From Amantichitinum ursilacus (GTDB lineage: Bacteria > Pseudomonadota > Gammaproteobacteria > Burkholderiales > Chitinibacteraceae): DNA of 64,000 nt. Position 1 is the first letter of the stretch. Each line of letters starts with the position of its first letter. The translations under genes were made by a program, and so were the position numbers. Positions 28,447 to 38,290 of this stretch are shown piece after piece. Location: contig NZ_LAQT01000004.1 in the NCBI RefSeq assembly GCF_001294205.1, positions 62,001 to 126,000 on the forward strand, read 5' to 3'. Under the pieces are notes generated by a model. The model saw only the letters and a program-made list of their open reading frames with translations, was not told the DNA's origin and ran no database searches.

Positions 28447-30045
28447 TCAGTCTTCCGCTTTGGCCGTGCATAACACCGGCTGCGCTGCAGCCGCCACAGC
28501 CACCGACGTCGCCGCAGCGGGCGCCACGCGCAGGGTAAGCCAGGCAATCACGCCAGCAATAAACGTTAACGCCGCCAGCGCCAGGGCCATATCGTGGAAG
28601 GCTTCGCCATAAATCGACACCCAAGCCGCATGCGCCACGCCCGGCCACTGCACGCCGGCCTGATGCAGATCGCCCGCAGCCAGGGTATTGGACAAGGTCA
28701 CCACCGGCAGACCGCTGCCGCTGAGATGATTTAACAGCGCGCCTTGCAGCAATCCCACCAGCACGGCGCCGGTGATGGCCAGCGCTACCGATTCCCCCGC
28801 CACCCGCACGGTGGCGAAAAAGCCCGTGGCCATACCCGCCCGTTCGCGCGCCACCACGCTGATGGCCAGATCGTCCATCAAACCCCACGGCAAGCCCGCG
28901 CCGATGCCAATCAGCAACATCGGCCACGCAAACGTGCTGCCGGCCGAGCCCGGTTCGATATTGGCCAGCCACAACATGCCGACGGTGGAGATGGCAAAGC
29001 CGGCCAGGCATAAGGTGGCGGCGCTAAACCAGCGCGTCATCAGCGCGCCCACAAACGGCACGATCAGCATGGGTGCGGCCAGCGCCACCATCATCAAGCC
29101 GGCGTGCACCGGGTCCCAGCCTTCCACGCCAATAAAGCGCACCGGCAGCAAGATCAGCGGCACCACAAAGCTGAAGGCAGTGCCAAACGGCAACGCCTGA
29201 GCGCCCAGAAAGCGGCGGTTGCGAAACAGGCTCAAATCCAGCATCGAACGCGGATGGGTGCGTTCCACCTGGATAAACACCGCCAGAAAGACAGCCGCGC
29301 CCGCCAACAGCGCCAGCGTCGGCAAGCTGGTCCAGCCCGATTGCGGGCCTTGCATGATGCCCAGGTTGAGCAGCAGCAACAGCGCGGTAAACGACAAGGT
29401 GCCCCACACATCCACGCCTTTGGCATCGGGGTCGCGCGACTCATGCATGCGCGGCACGCCAAACAGCAGCACCAGCGCGCTGATCACCACGCTGGTCATA
29501 AAGATGGAGCGCCAGCCCATGTTTTCGATCAGAAAACCCGCCCACACCGGCCCGAACGCCAGGCCCACGCCAAAGCTGGTGCCCAGCAGACTGTAGGCAT
29601 GCGTGCGCGCCGGGCCTTCAAATTCATGCGCAATCGAGGCCGAACCGCCCGCCATGGTGGTGGCCGCCGCGATGCCTTGCAGCGTGCGCAATACAATCAG
29701 CGTGGTTAGATCGGGCGAGAAGGTTTGGGCCAGCGAAGTCAGCCCGAATGCCACCGTGCCCCACGCAAACATACGCTTGCGGCCAAAGCGGTCGGCCAGT
29801 GCACCGGCCGCCATCACCGCGCTGCCAAACGCCAGGATAAACGCGTTCACCACCCAGGCCAGCGCCAGCGGGCTGCCGCCAAAGGTTTTGCTGATGGCCG
29901 GGATGGCGATGCCGGGCGCGGTAAAGCTCAGCGGCATCATCATGCCCGCCAGGCAAACGGCGGCCAGAATCAACGCTTTGCTGCGGCTCTGCGCGGCCGT
30001 CTGGGCGTGGGGAGGATGTGCGAGAGGAATGCGGTCGGATGGCAT
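28447..30045 (-). CDS. MFS drug exporter, DHA2 family (TetR-controlled)
   Basis: The 532-residue protein has about 14 membrane segments. Signatures: SFTAPGIAIPAISKTFGGSP in helix 1, ADRFGRKRMFAWG in loop 2-3, and RTLQGIAAATTMAGGSASIA in helix 4. It resembles EmrB-like multidrug antiporters, with a long periplasmic loop near residues 430-480 (LPVVTLSNTLAAGDLHQAGVQ). The start is the ATG at 30045 with GGAG 9 bp upstream. A divergent TetR gene and two matching palindromes upstream point to TetR repression. Confidence 0.85.
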   Translation of the reverse strand: MPSDRIPLAHPPHAQTAAQSRSKALILAAVCLAGMMMPLSFTAPGIAIPAISKTFGGSPLALAWVVNAFILAFGSAVMAAGALADRFGRKRMFAWGTVAFGLTSLAQTFSPDLTTLIVLRTLQGIAAATTMAGGSASIAHEFEGPARTHAYSLLGTSFGVGLAFGPVWAGFLIENMGWRSIFMTSVVISALVLLFGVPRMHESRDPDAKGVDVWGTLSFTALLLLLNLGIMQGPQSGWTSLPTLALLAGAAVFLAVFIQVERTHPRSMLDLSLFRNRRFLGAQALPFGTAFSFVVPLILLPVRFIGVEGWDPVHAGLMMVALAAPMLIVPFVGALMTRWFSAATLCLAGFAISTVGMLWLANIEPGSAGSTFAWPMLLIGIGAGLPWGLMDDLAISVVARERAGMATGFFATVRVAGESVALAITGAVLVGLLQGALLNHLSGSGLPVVTLSNTLAAGDLHQAGVQWPGVAHAAWVSIYGEAFHDMALALAALTFIAGVIAWLTLRVAPAAATSVAVAAAAQPVLCTAKAED

Positions 30046-30121
30046 GGGTGTGGCTCCAGGTTGGCAATGAGAACAACACGCCTGGCCAACAATCGCTTGC
30101 AGTGCCAGGCATCGTCGCAAT

Positions 30122-30147
30122 ATATTTGTAGTGATCGACACAAATAT
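30122..30147. promoter_or_regulatory. TetR-type operator 1
   Basis: The inverted repeat ATATTTGT-N10-ACAAATAT lies 77 bp before the MFS start. Its core TTTGTAGTGATCGACACAAA is nearly the same as operator 2 beside the tetR gene. Two copies of one palindrome in a divergent gap are strong evidence for a shared repressor site. Confidence 0.7.
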
Positions 30148-30180
30148 GATTGCCACGCTCAAATGCGCTGTCAATCATTT

Positions 30181-30200
30181 TTTGTAATGGTCGTTACAGA
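30181..30200. promoter_or_regulatory. TetR-type operator 2
   Basis: TTTGTAATGGTCGTTACAGA contains TGTAA-N6-TTACA and matches operator 1 at 15 of 20 positions. It lies 14 bp before the tetR start, overlapping its leader, so TetR probably also represses itself. Centre-to-centre distance to operator 1 is 56 bp. Confidence 0.7.
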
Positions 30201-30214
30201 AAGGAATCCGCATC

Positions 30215-30835
30215 ATGGCTGAAAGAGGCCGTCCGCGCTGTTTTGACCGGGAAGCCGCCCTGCGCAGCGCCATGACTATTTTCTGGCGTTACGGCTACGA
30301 AGGCTCTTCGCTGGCGCAATTGACGGAAGCGATGGGCATTAATTCGCCCAGCCTGTATTCCAGCTTTGGCTCCAAACAAGGTTTGTTCCGCGAAGCGGTG
30401 GACCAGTACGACGCCGAAGAAGGCGCCACCATCCGCGAAGCGCTGGATGCGCGCGCCGACGTGCGCGAGGCCATCCAGCACATGCTGCACACCAGCGCGC
30501 AATGCTTTAGCGTGCCCGGCAAACCCGCTGGCTGTATGGTGCTGCTGGCCGCCACCAACTGTACGCCCGAGAACGCCGGCATCTGGGAATATATGAGCGA
30601 CCGGCGCAAGCGTTCCACCGCCATCCTGCAAGCGCGGCTGGACCGTGGCATTGCCGACGGCCAGATTGCCGCGTCAGTCGATACCGAAAAACTGGCCGCG
30701 TTTTTTGGCGGCATCCGCAATGGCATGAGCATCCATGCGCGCGATGGCGCGTGCCGCGATTTGCTAATGGCGATGGCCGACGCCGCCATGGCTGGCTGGG
30801 ACCAGCTGACGGCGGCGCCGGTGCTCACGTCGTAA
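30215..30835 (+). CDS. TetR-family repressor
   Basis: The 206-residue protein has an N-terminal helix-turn-helix (about residues 12-58: REAALRSAMTIFWRYGYEGSSLAQLTEAMGINSPSLYSSFGSKQGLF) and a C-terminal ligand-binding helical domain with the conserved GCMVLLAATNC segment of the AcrR/YcdC-like group. It is divergent from the DHA2 exporter, with two palindromes in the 169-bp gap. An AAGGA ribosome site precedes the ATG. The inducer is unknown, presumably an exporter substrate. Confidence 0.9.
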   Translation: MAERGRPRCFDREAALRSAMTIFWRYGYEGSSLAQLTEAMGINSPSLYSSFGSKQGLFREAVDQYDAEEGATIREALDARADVREAIQHMLHTSAQCFSVPGKPAGCMVLLAATNCTPENAGIWEYMSDRRKRSTAILQARLDRGIADGQIAASVDTEKLAAFFGGIRNGMSIHARDGACRDLLMAMADAAMAGWDQLTAAPVLTS

Positions 30836-30848
30836 CACGCGCGGGCAA

Positions 30849-31943
30849 TTACGGCGCGGTCACGATCTTCGTCGCGGGCGCATACCCGGCAGGTTGGCTG
30901 TGCACCGGCACATTGCCGTGAATGCGGTGCTGATGGTTGTCGGCAAACATGTAATACGGAAACGCGGTGGCGGGCGCGCTGGCAACATCCAGCCGCGCCA
31001 CCAGTTCGGGTGGAATCTCAAACTGGTTGGATTGCAGCGTCTGGCGCAACTGCTCGGGCTTGGTGGCGCCCACGATCACGCTGCTGACGCCTTTGCGGTG
31101 CGACAACCAGTTCAGCGCTACTTGCGCCATCGGCTGGCCCAGTTGCTGCGCCACGTTTTCCAGCTCGGCCACAATCGCAAAATTGCGCGGCGTTAACTTG
31201 TCAAAACCGGGTGCGGGATTGGCCGCCATATCCTGCAAACGTCCTGCCCCAAACTGGCCGCTGCTGCTGGGTTTGTATTTGCCTGAGAGCAAACCGCTGG
31301 CCAGCGGGCTCCACGGCACCAGCCCCATGCCCAGCTCGACCGCCAGATCGGCAAACTCGTGCTCGGCGTTGCGCTCAATCAAGGAGTATTCCAGCTGCAT
31401 GGCCGCCACCGGTTCAAAGCCGCGCCATTGCGCCAGCGTTTGCGCGCGCGCCGCATACCAGGCCGGCGTATCCGACAAGCCCACATAGCGAATCTTGCCC
31501 GCGCGCACGGCATCGTCCATGGCGCGCATCACCTCATCCACCGGCGTCAAGCGGTCCCACGTATGCAGGTAATACAGATCGATGTAATCGGTGCCGAGGC
31601 GCTTGAGCGAGCCTTCCAGCGCACGCAGCAAGTTCTTGCGGTGATTACCACCGGCGTTGGGGTTGCCAGGCTCGGCGTTGTAGCTGTACTTGCTGGCCAG
31701 CACCACGCGGTCGCGCACGTGGGCGTCGGCAATCATCTGGCCCAGCCATTGTTCGCTGGTGCCGTTGGTGTACATGTCGGCGGTATCAATAAAGTTGCCG
31801 CCGCTATCCAGATACACATCCAGCAAGGACTGGGCGACATCGCGCTCCACGCCAAACCCCCATTCGGTGCCAAACGTCATTGCGCCCAGGGCAAACGGGC
31901 TAACGCGTAATCCAGAACGACCCAGCAATTGATAATTTTGCAT
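30849..31943 (-). CDS. Aldo/keto reductase
   Basis: The 364-residue protein is a (beta/alpha)8 NADPH-dependent oxidoreductase. Catalytic residues are visible: Asp in FIDTADMYTNG, Tyr in the same motif, Lys in LASKYSYN, and His in YYLHTWD. NADPH-binding segments at the C-terminal side include PWSPLASGLLSGKY and SSVIVGATKPEQL. It is closest in pattern to the AKR11/YdjG-type group; the substrate is unknown. GGAG precedes the ATG. A divergent LysR gene lies 98 bp away. Confidence 0.9.
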   Translation of the reverse strand: MQNYQLLGRSGLRVSPFALGAMTFGTEWGFGVERDVAQSLLDVYLDSGGNFIDTADMYTNGTSEQWLGQMIADAHVRDRVVLASKYSYNAEPGNPNAGGNHRKNLLRALEGSLKRLGTDYIDLYYLHTWDRLTPVDEVMRAMDDAVRAGKIRYVGLSDTPAWYAARAQTLAQWRGFEPVAAMQLEYSLIERNAEHEFADLAVELGMGLVPWSPLASGLLSGKYKPSSSGQFGAGRLQDMAANPAPGFDKLTPRNFAIVAELENVAQQLGQPMAQVALNWLSHRKGVSSVIVGATKPEQLRQTLQSNQFEIPPELVARLDVASAPATAFPYYMFADNHQHRIHGNVPVHSQPAGYAPATKIVTAP

Positions 31944-32041
31944 GATGCTTCTCCGTGTGAAGGTGGCGATGGCTTGAAGACCATGGCAAGCATCATGCGC
32001 GCTGCTATTCTTCGGAGAAACCCATGCTGGATGGATAGACC

Positions 32042-32959
32042 ATGAAGTCAGGCTTCAAAATAGACCCGGCGCAACTGCCCGCTTTGCTCGCGTTTGAACG
32101 GGTAGCGCGGCATGGCCAGTTCAGCAAGGCGGCGGATGAGCTGGGCGTGTCGCCGTCGGCCTTGTCGCAAACGCTGCGCACGCTGGAAGCCCGCGTCGGC
32201 GTGCAGTTGCTGACCCGCACCACACGGCGCGTCAGCGTGACCGAAGCGGGCATGCGCTTGCTGGCCGGCGCCGCACCCGGGCTGGCGCAAATCGAAGCCG
32301 CGCTGGCCGAGCTGGAAGATTTGCGCGATCAGCCCAGCGGCACCTTGCGCATCAATCTGCCGCGCATTGCTTATCGACTGGTCATCGCGCCGCATCTGGC
32401 CGGCTTTATGCAGGCCTATCCCGAGTTACGCGTCGAATTTCGCCTGGACGAAGGCTTTAGCGATATCGTCGCCGACGGCTTCGATGCGGGCATGCGCTTT
32501 GGCGAGAGCGTGGCGCGCGGCATGGTGGCGGCGCGGCTGGGCGGTCCACGGCGCATTGCGGTGGCGGGCACGCCCGAGTATCTGGCGCGCTACGGCACGC
32601 CGCACGCGCCGGAAGACTTGCAGCGCCATGATTGCCTGCACTACCGCTTTATCAGCAGCGGGCGGTTATACGCGTGGCAATTTACCCGCGACGGGCGCGA
32701 GTTCGAGATCGAGCTCGAAGGCCGGCTGGTTTACAACGATATTTACGATATGGTCGACGCCGCCCGGCGCGGCTTGGGCCTGGTACATATCACTGAAGAC
32801 CTGATCGCCGCCGACCTGGCCGCAGGCACCTTGCAACGCGTGCTGCACCCCTGGTGCGCGCCGTTTGCGGGCTTCTATTTGTACTATCCGCACCGCGCGC
32901 AGATGCCACGCAAATTGCGCGTGTTTACCGACTGGTTTCAAAGCAAAAACAACAGCTGA
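32042..32959 (+). CDS. LysR-family regulator divergent from aldo/keto reductase
   Basis: The 305-residue protein has a LysR winged helix near residues 8-65 (LPALLAFERVARHGQFSKAADELGVSPSALSQTLRTLE) and the effector domain with QPSGTLRINLPRIA, typical of the DsdC/AaeR-like subgroup that often controls oxidoreductases. Its divergent neighbour is an aldo/keto reductase, the likely target. The 98-bp gap is short, so the two promoters probably overlap. Confidence 0.85.
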   Translation: MKSGFKIDPAQLPALLAFERVARHGQFSKAADELGVSPSALSQTLRTLEARVGVQLLTRTTRRVSVTEAGMRLLAGAAPGLAQIEAALAELEDLRDQPSGTLRINLPRIAYRLVIAPHLAGFMQAYPELRVEFRLDEGFSDIVADGFDAGMRFGESVARGMVAARLGGPRRIAVAGTPEYLARYGTPHAPEDLQRHDCLHYRFISSGRLYAWQFTRDGREFEIELEGRLVYNDIYDMVDAARRGLGLVHITEDLIAADLAAGTLQRVLHPWCAPFAGFYLYYPHRAQMPRKLRVFTDWFQSKNNS

Positions 32960-32960
32960 A

Positions 32961-32996
32961 AACAACAAAGGCGCCATTTTTAGCGCCTTTGTTGTT
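32961..32996. terminator. Bidirectional terminator between lysR and MCP gene
   Basis: A perfect 14-bp stem AACAACAAAGGCGC/GCGCCTTTGTTGTT with an 8-nt loop lies between convergent genes, with A- and T-rich flanks. Confidence 0.85.
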
Positions 32997-33016
32997 ATTA
33001 CCTGACCCGGCCACGA

Positions 33017-34633
33017 TTACAGCCGGAACTTGCCCACCATCTGGTTCAACCGTTGCGCCACCAGTTCGATTTCGCCGGCGGTATCGGTCGCGCGGTGAAT
33101 CGACGCCGTGGTTTCTTCCACCATCTGCGAAATTTCTTCCACGCGACCGGCAATGCTGTTGCTGGCCTCGCTTTGTTCGCGCGTGGCGGTGGCCATTTCG
33201 TTCAGGCGCGCCAGCGTGGCTTCGGCGCCGCCATGAATGCGCTGCAGCGATTCCGCCACGTGTTGCGCCAGCTCCACGCCGTGCTGCACTTGCGGCAACG
33301 CTTCGTCCATCACCGTCACCACCGAATCGGTCTCGGATTGCACCGCAGTCAGCATTTTTTCGATATCGACGGTAGCGCTGCTGGTGCGTTCAGCCAGCTT
33401 GCGGACTTCATCGGCCACCACCGCAAAGCCGCGGCCTTGTTCACCGGCGCGCGCCGCTTCAATCGCCGCATTCAACGCCAGCAAATTGGTCTGGCCCGCA
33501 ATCTCTTTAATCACGGCGGCGATGCTGGAAATCTGCCTCGCCTTGGCGTCCAGATCACGAATCTGGCCGGAAGCCCGCGCCACGCTATCGGCAATATGGC
33601 CCATCGACGACGACGCCAGATTAACCTGCCCCACGCCTTCGCCCGCCAGTTCGGTGGCCATGCGTGAGGTTTTCTCCGCGTCGCCCGTGTTATCAGAAAT
33701 ATGGTTGATGCTGACCGTCAGCTCTTCCATCGCCGCGGCCATGGTGGAGGTGGAATCGGTCTGGCGGCCAGCGGCGACCGAAATCTCGCGGCTGGAGGTG
33801 GCGATTTGCGAAGCGTGTTGTTCCAGCTGACGCGCGTCGCGCGCGATCTCGCTCATCACGCCGCCCAGCGTGGACTGCATGCGTTCCACTTCGCCCAGAA
33901 TGCTGCCCTGGCGTGCGCGCGGGCCGCCGGTTTGCACCAGATCACCCGACGCGACGCGGCTGACCAGTTTAACCACCTGATCCGGCTCGCCCCCCAGCGT
34001 TTGCACCAGCTGGCGCACCGCGTAAATCAGGACCGCGCCAATGATCGCGGCCAGCACCAGACACACAATCACCTGCCAGCGCGCGTTGCTCCAGAAGCGC
34101 GCATCGGCCTCGGCAAAGCTGATGCCACTGCCGACCACCCAGCCCCACTTGGGCGTACGCACGGCCACCGACAGCAGATCGACCACCTTGCCGTCGCGTT
34201 TGGAATCCCACCAGTATTCGGTCAGCCCGCCCCCTGATTTATCCAGTGCGGCGGCGGCAATTGCGCCCACGCTATTGCCTTTGGAATCCTTGAAATCATT
34301 AAAGCTGGTGCCGTGCAATTGCGGGTCCAGCGGCGCGGCCACAAACAGCAGTTTGTCGTCGGTGACGTAGACGTATTCAGAATCGTGATATTTGTTTTCG
34401 CGCAGGATTTGCGTGGCCACCGCCTTGGCGTCGGCTTCGCTCATCTTGCCGCTGGCCGCGACATTTTCCAGCTGCACGATGGTGTTGTAAGTGGTCTTGA
34501 CCAGTTGCGTAATGCGCGCATGGTTATCGGTGTTGCTGGCCGTGCGCAGCACATACAGGCCCACCAGCATGGTGCCGAGCAAGAACACCAACACCAACAC
34601 TGTAAGGCTCCACGCCTTTTGTTTTAAAGTCAT
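33017..34633 (-). CDS. Methyl-accepting chemotaxis protein with Cache_2 sensor
   Basis: The 538-residue transducer has membrane segments at about 10-31 and 188-208 flanking a periplasmic single-Cache domain ([23 protein letters not shown], then [13 protein letters not shown]). A HAMP linker follows, then the signalling domain with the conserved hairpin tip [41 protein letters not shown]. It would relay an unknown ligand to CheA/CheW. The ATG at 34633, with AGGAA 8 bp upstream, is preferred to an in-frame GTG two codons earlier. No che genes are adjacent. Confidence 0.92.
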   Translation of the reverse strand: MTLKQKAWSLTVLVLVFLLGTMLVGLYVLRTASNTDNHARITQLVKTTYNTIVQLENVAASGKMSEADAKAVATQILRENKYHDSEYVYVTDDKLLFVAAPLDPQLHGTSFNDFKDSKGNSVGAIAAAALDKSGGGLTEYWWDSKRDGKVVDLLSVAVRTPKWGWVVGSGISFAEADARFWSNARWQVIVCLVLAAIIGAVLIYAVRQLVQTLGGEPDQVVKLVSRVASGDLVQTGGPRARQGSILGEVERMQSTLGGVMSEIARDARQLEQHASQIATSSREISVAAGRQTDSTSTMAAAMEELTVSINHISDNTGDAEKTSRMATELAGEGVGQVNLASSSMGHIADSVARASGQIRDLDAKARQISSIAAVIKEIAGQTNLLALNAAIEAARAGEQGRGFAVVADEVRKLAERTSSATVDIEKMLTAVQSETDSVVTVMDEALPQVQHGVELAQHVAESLQRIHGGAEATLARLNEMATATREQSEASNSIAGRVEEISQMVEETTASIHRATDTAGEIELVAQRLNQMVGKFRL

Positions 34634-34772
34634 GACCACTTCCTCTGGGTTTGCTTGCAGATCGTAATTTTAAAATGCCCTGCTATTCGGTCAGCAATAT
34701 GACGCATTCATGACACATTGAGAATAGCGCCTCGCCCTGTTTGTACGCGCGACATGCAGCGCAAGCGACGCC

Positions 34773-35261
34773 TCACACGTCGGCGCCGGTTTGCTGCTTT
34801 TCTCGATAACGCGCCAGGGAAGTGCGCGCCTGCTTACGAATTGACGCTTGTACTGGCGGCAACCAGCCCAGCAGCACGCCTTTTAAACCCAAGGCCTGAC
34901 GTGCCCAGCGGTACAAATCAAAGTGGTCCACATGCGTGGCAATGCGGCCGTCTTCAAAGGTAAATTCGGCGTGCACACGGTTAATCACTTGCCGACCAGT
35001 CTGACTAAAGCGGTAAACCGCCACCCAATCCGCGCTGCCGCTGCGCTGGTCTGCTTTGACATGGTCGAAGGTTAAAGAAAAGTCTTGCGCGCGTTCGGCC
35101 AGCATCTGCCACATCGCCGCAATTTCGTCGCCGTGCAAGGTGCCAAAGGCCGGATCGGTAAAAATCGCGTCGCGGCTATAACACGCCGCCATGCTGCGGG
35201 CGTCGCGCTGCTGAAACGCGGTGTAGAACTGGTGTATCAAGTCGCTATGCGGATGAGCCAT
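34773..35261 (-). CDS. SnoaL-like / NTF2-fold protein
   Basis: The 162-residue protein carries the SnoaL-like cone fold: IHQFYTAFQQRDARSMAACYSRDAIFTDPAFGTLHGDEIAAMW at the N-terminus and FTFEDGRIATHVDHFDLYRWARQALG near the C-terminus. Proteins of this type are small cytoplasmic isomerase- or ligand-binding-like domains; no specific reaction can be assigned. The ATG at 35261 gives the family start. It is divergent from an ArgP-like lysR gene. Confidence 0.75.
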   Translation of the reverse strand: MAHPHSDLIHQFYTAFQQRDARSMAACYSRDAIFTDPAFGTLHGDEIAAMWQMLAERAQDFSLTFDHVKADQRSGSADWVAVYRFSQTGRQVINRVHAEFTFEDGRIATHVDHFDLYRWARQALGLKGVLLGWLPPVQASIRKQARTSLARYREKQQTGADV

Positions 35262-35408
35262 CGTCTGATCTGGGTTATAAGTATGCGTACAGCATAGTCG
35301 ATCAACGGTCACGTGCGGGTTCCGCGCATGCGGCGCAGCGCGCGCGCCACACAATCGTTGCTGTGCTGCCATTTTCCGCCCGCAGATGATCAGGCCGCCC
35401 CACACCTC

Positions 35409-36299
35409 ATGAACCTCGATCCCAAACAGACCGATGCATTACGCGCCGTGATCGAAACCGGCAGTTTTGAACAAGCCGCACAGGCCTTGTTTGTGACGCC
35501 GTCCGCCGTGTCGCAACGCGTGCGGGCGCTGGAAATCGCCTTGGGCAGCGCGCTGTTGCTGCGCACGCGCCCGGTGCGCGCCACGCAGACGGGCCAGCGG
35601 CTGCTGCAATATCTGCGCCGCGTGGCCTTGCTGCAACATGATCTGGACGAGGAACTCAATCAGGCCGGGCGCGCGCCCTTGTCGATCAGCGTGGCCGTCA
35701 ACGCCGACACGCTGGCGACGTGGTTTATGCCTGCGTTGGGCGATTTGCTGAGCAAAGAACAGCTGTTGCTCGATCTGATCGTGGAGGATCAGGAACATAC
35801 CTATGCCTTGCTGGAATCGGGCATGGCCATCGGCTGCGTCAGCACCCAGACCAAGCCCATGAAAGGCTGCGTGGCCGAACCGCTGGGCGCGATGCGGTAT
35901 TGCCTGGTGGCCTCGCCCACCTTTGCGCAACAGTGGTTTGCCGCCGGCCTGACTCGCGCCAGCGCGCGCAATGCGCCAGTGGTCGCGCAAACGCATAAAG
36001 ACGAATTACACGTCTCGTTTCTGCAAAAACAGCTGGGTTTGCCCGCAGGCAGCTACCCCTGCCATTACGTGCCCGGCGCCGAGCCGCAACGCAGCGCGAT
36101 TCTGGCGGGCATCGGCTACGGCATGCTGCCGGAAAGCTTGATTGCGACCGCACTGGCCGATGGCGCGTTGGTCGATCTGGCGGCCGCGCACGCGGTTGAA
36201 GTGGCCTTGTTCTGGCATGTCTGGCAAGTGCAGTCGCCGCGGCTGGAGGCCTTATCCAGCCAGTTTGTGGCACGCGCCCGCACGCTGTTGGCGCGCTAG
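35409..36299 (+). CDS. LysR-family regulator, ArgP (IciA) type
   Basis: The 296-residue protein has the ArgP-type start (LDPKQTDALRAVIETGSFEQAAQALFVTPSAVSQRVRALE), and an effector domain with SISVAVNADTLATWFMPAL, found in ArgP/LysG regulators of basic amino acid export. The usual target argO/lysE is not next to it; its neighbours are a SnoaL-like gene (divergent) and sdaA (convergent). ATG at 35409 matches the family N-terminus. Confidence 0.85.
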   Translation: MNLDPKQTDALRAVIETGSFEQAAQALFVTPSAVSQRVRALEIALGSALLLRTRPVRATQTGQRLLQYLRRVALLQHDLDEELNQAGRAPLSISVAVNADTLATWFMPALGDLLSKEQLLLDLIVEDQEHTYALLESGMAIGCVSTQTKPMKGCVAEPLGAMRYCLVASPTFAQQWFAAGLTRASARNAPVVAQTHKDELHVSFLQKQLGLPAGSYPCHYVPGAEPQRSAILAGIGYGMLPESLIATALADGALVDLAAAHAVEVALFWHVWQVQSPRLEALSSQFVARARTLLAR

Positions 36300-36306
36300 C
36301 CTGCTT

Positions 36307-37707
36307 TCAGCATTCGACGATATTGACTGGCACTTCCACCACATTGATGGCCAGACCGCCACGGGCCGTCTCTTTATATTTGCTGTGCATGTCGCGGCCG
36401 GTATCACGCATGGTTTTGATCACGCGGTCCAGCGACACAAAATGACTGCCATCGCCGCGCAAAGCCATGCGGGCGGCATTGATGGCCTTGATCGACGCCA
36501 TGGCGTTGCGCTCGATGCACGGCACTTGCACCAGGCCGCCGACCGGATCGCAAGTCAGGCCCAGGTTGTGTTCCATGGCGATTTCGGCGGCGTTTTCCAC
36601 TTGCTGCGGCGTGCCGCCCAGTACTTCGGTCAGCGCCCCGGCCGCCATCGAGCAGGCGGAACCCACCTCCCCCTGGCACCCCACTTCCGCGCCCGAAATC
36701 GAGGCATTCAGCTTGAACAAAATGCCGATCGCGCCCGCCGTCAGCATAAAGCGCACGATGCCCGCGTCATTGGCGCCCGGCACAAAGCGCGCGTAGTAAT
36801 GCAGCACTGCGGGCACGATGCCGGCGGCGCCATTGGTGGGCGCGGTAACCACACGGCCACCGGCCGCATTTTCTTCGTTAACGGCCAATGCATACAGATT
36901 GACCCAATCCAGCACCGTTAGCGGGTCGGTCAGCGCGGCTTCGGGTTTGGCCAGCAACTGGCGGTACAAATCGGGCGCGCGGCGCCGTACTTTCATGCCG
37001 CCAGGCAAAATGCCATCACGCGCCACGCCACGCGCCACACAGGCTTGCATCACCCGCCAGATCTCCAGCAACTGCGTGCGGATGCTGGCTTCATCGCGCC
37101 AGGCCAGCTCGTTTTGCAACATCAAGTCGCTGATGCCAAGGCCATGCTCGCGACACTGCGCCAGCAATTCGGCCGCATTGCTGAACGGATAGCGCAGCGC
37201 CGTCGCCCCCGGTGGCACAAAGCCTGCGGCCACTGCGGCCTCGTCCACCACAAAACCACCGCCCACCGAATAGAACGCGCGCTGGTCCAACTGGCCGCCT
37301 GCGGCATCAAATGCGGTAAAGACCATGCCGTTGGGGTGGTACGGCAGCGCTTTGCGCTTATGCAAAATCAGATCGGTGCTTTCGATAAAAGCCAACCTGT
37401 GCTGGCCCAGCAGCGCCAGTTGTTGTTGCGCGCGGATTTGCTCAACCAAGGCGGGCACGATATCGGGGTCGATCTGGTCGGGCGTTTCGCCTTGCAAACC
37501 CAGCAGCACGGCAATATCCGAACCGTGACCTTTGCCCGTTGCACCCAGCGAGCCAAACAACTCGGCCCGCACGCGCGCCACCTGCCCCAGCACACCGTCG
37601 CGTTGCAAACGCTGCGCAAACTGCCGCGCCGCCCGCATCGGGCCGACGGTATGAGAACTGGAAGGGCCGATACCGATCTTGAACAGATCAAACACGCTGA
37701 TGGCCAT
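36307..37707 (-). CDS. sdaA: L-serine ammonia-lyase (single-chain, iron-sulfur)
   Basis: The enzyme deaminates L-serine to pyruvate and ammonia using a [4Fe-4S] cluster. The 466-residue product starts [24 protein letters not shown] (beta domain) and has the alpha-domain cluster region with [31 protein letters not shown] and the C-terminal cysteine at the tail (VNIVEC), matching E. coli SdaA/SdaB in length. ATG at 37707 is the family start; the open frame beyond is spurious. It is convergent with the ArgP-like gene, 7 bp apart. Confidence 0.95.
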   Translation of the reverse strand: MAISVFDLFKIGIGPSSSHTVGPMRAARQFAQRLQRDGVLGQVARVRAELFGSLGATGKGHGSDIAVLLGLQGETPDQIDPDIVPALVEQIRAQQQLALLGQHRLAFIESTDLILHKRKALPYHPNGMVFTAFDAAGGQLDQRAFYSVGGGFVVDEAAVAAGFVPPGATALRYPFSNAAELLAQCREHGLGISDLMLQNELAWRDEASIRTQLLEIWRVMQACVARGVARDGILPGGMKVRRRAPDLYRQLLAKPEAALTDPLTVLDWVNLYALAVNEENAAGGRVVTAPTNGAAGIVPAVLHYYARFVPGANDAGIVRFMLTAGAIGILFKLNASISGAEVGCQGEVGSACSMAAGALTEVLGGTPQQVENAAEIAMEHNLGLTCDPVGGLVQVPCIERNAMASIKAINAARMALRGDGSHFVSLDRVIKTMRDTGRDMHSKYKETARGGLAINVVEVPVNIVEC

Positions 37708-37918
37708 GCGCACGCCGCTATCAATAAGGGGGATCGGCGGCAGCCTGAGCCGGAGCCCCTGCAGCGTCAACCTGCCAACAACCCGTACGCCCGCACGCCC
37801 ACCGCCGATACGCCAGCGATACATATCAGGCGCAAACCGACAAACGTGCGATACATGCTGGGGGTTTAATGTGCAGTGCGTTCATGCGCCCACGGTGGGC
37901 GTACTCGGAGGGTTCATC

Positions 37919-38290
37919 ATGGTTAGCGCAGTGTCGTCCAGCAATTTCAGCCTTGGCTCACTCGCCGCGTCGTCCTCGTCAGGCAGCAGCAAAAACGCCA
38001 CGCAAGAGGCCGCATTGCAGCGCCAGTTGGCAGCGCTGGAAAAATCGCTGAGCAAGATCACGCAAAACAGCAGCGGCGCCGATCAGCAAACGGTGGAAGC
38101 GCAAACGCGGCTGATCGAGCAGCAAATCGAAGCAATCCAGCAGCAGATTGCGGCTTTGCAGCAGCAGGACTCCGCGTCGCAAACCAATTCCACCACCACC
38201 TCGGTCAGTAGCACCACGGGCGATACCACGACCACCACCAGCGTGACCACGTCGAGCAGCAGCAACAATCTGATCGATACCTACGCCTGA
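37919..38290 (+). CDS. FlxA-like small coiled-coil protein
   Basis: The 123-residue protein has a Ser-rich N-terminus, a heptad-like Leu/Gln-rich coiled coil (about 35-85: LQRQLAALEKSLSKI and LIEQQIEAIQQQIAALQ), and a Ser/Thr-rich low-complexity tail. This layout is that of the FlxA-like family; E. coli FlxA is a flagellar-regulon protein of unknown function. A strong ribosome site GGAGGG precedes ATG at 37919. I see no clear sigma-28 promoter. No flagellar gene is adjacent. Confidence 0.65.
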   Translation: MVSAVSSSNFSLGSLAASSSSGSSKNATQEAALQRQLAALEKSLSKITQNSSGADQQTVEAQTRLIEQQIEAIQQQIAALQQQDSASQTNSTTTSVSSTTGDTTTTTSVTTSSSSNNLIDTYA

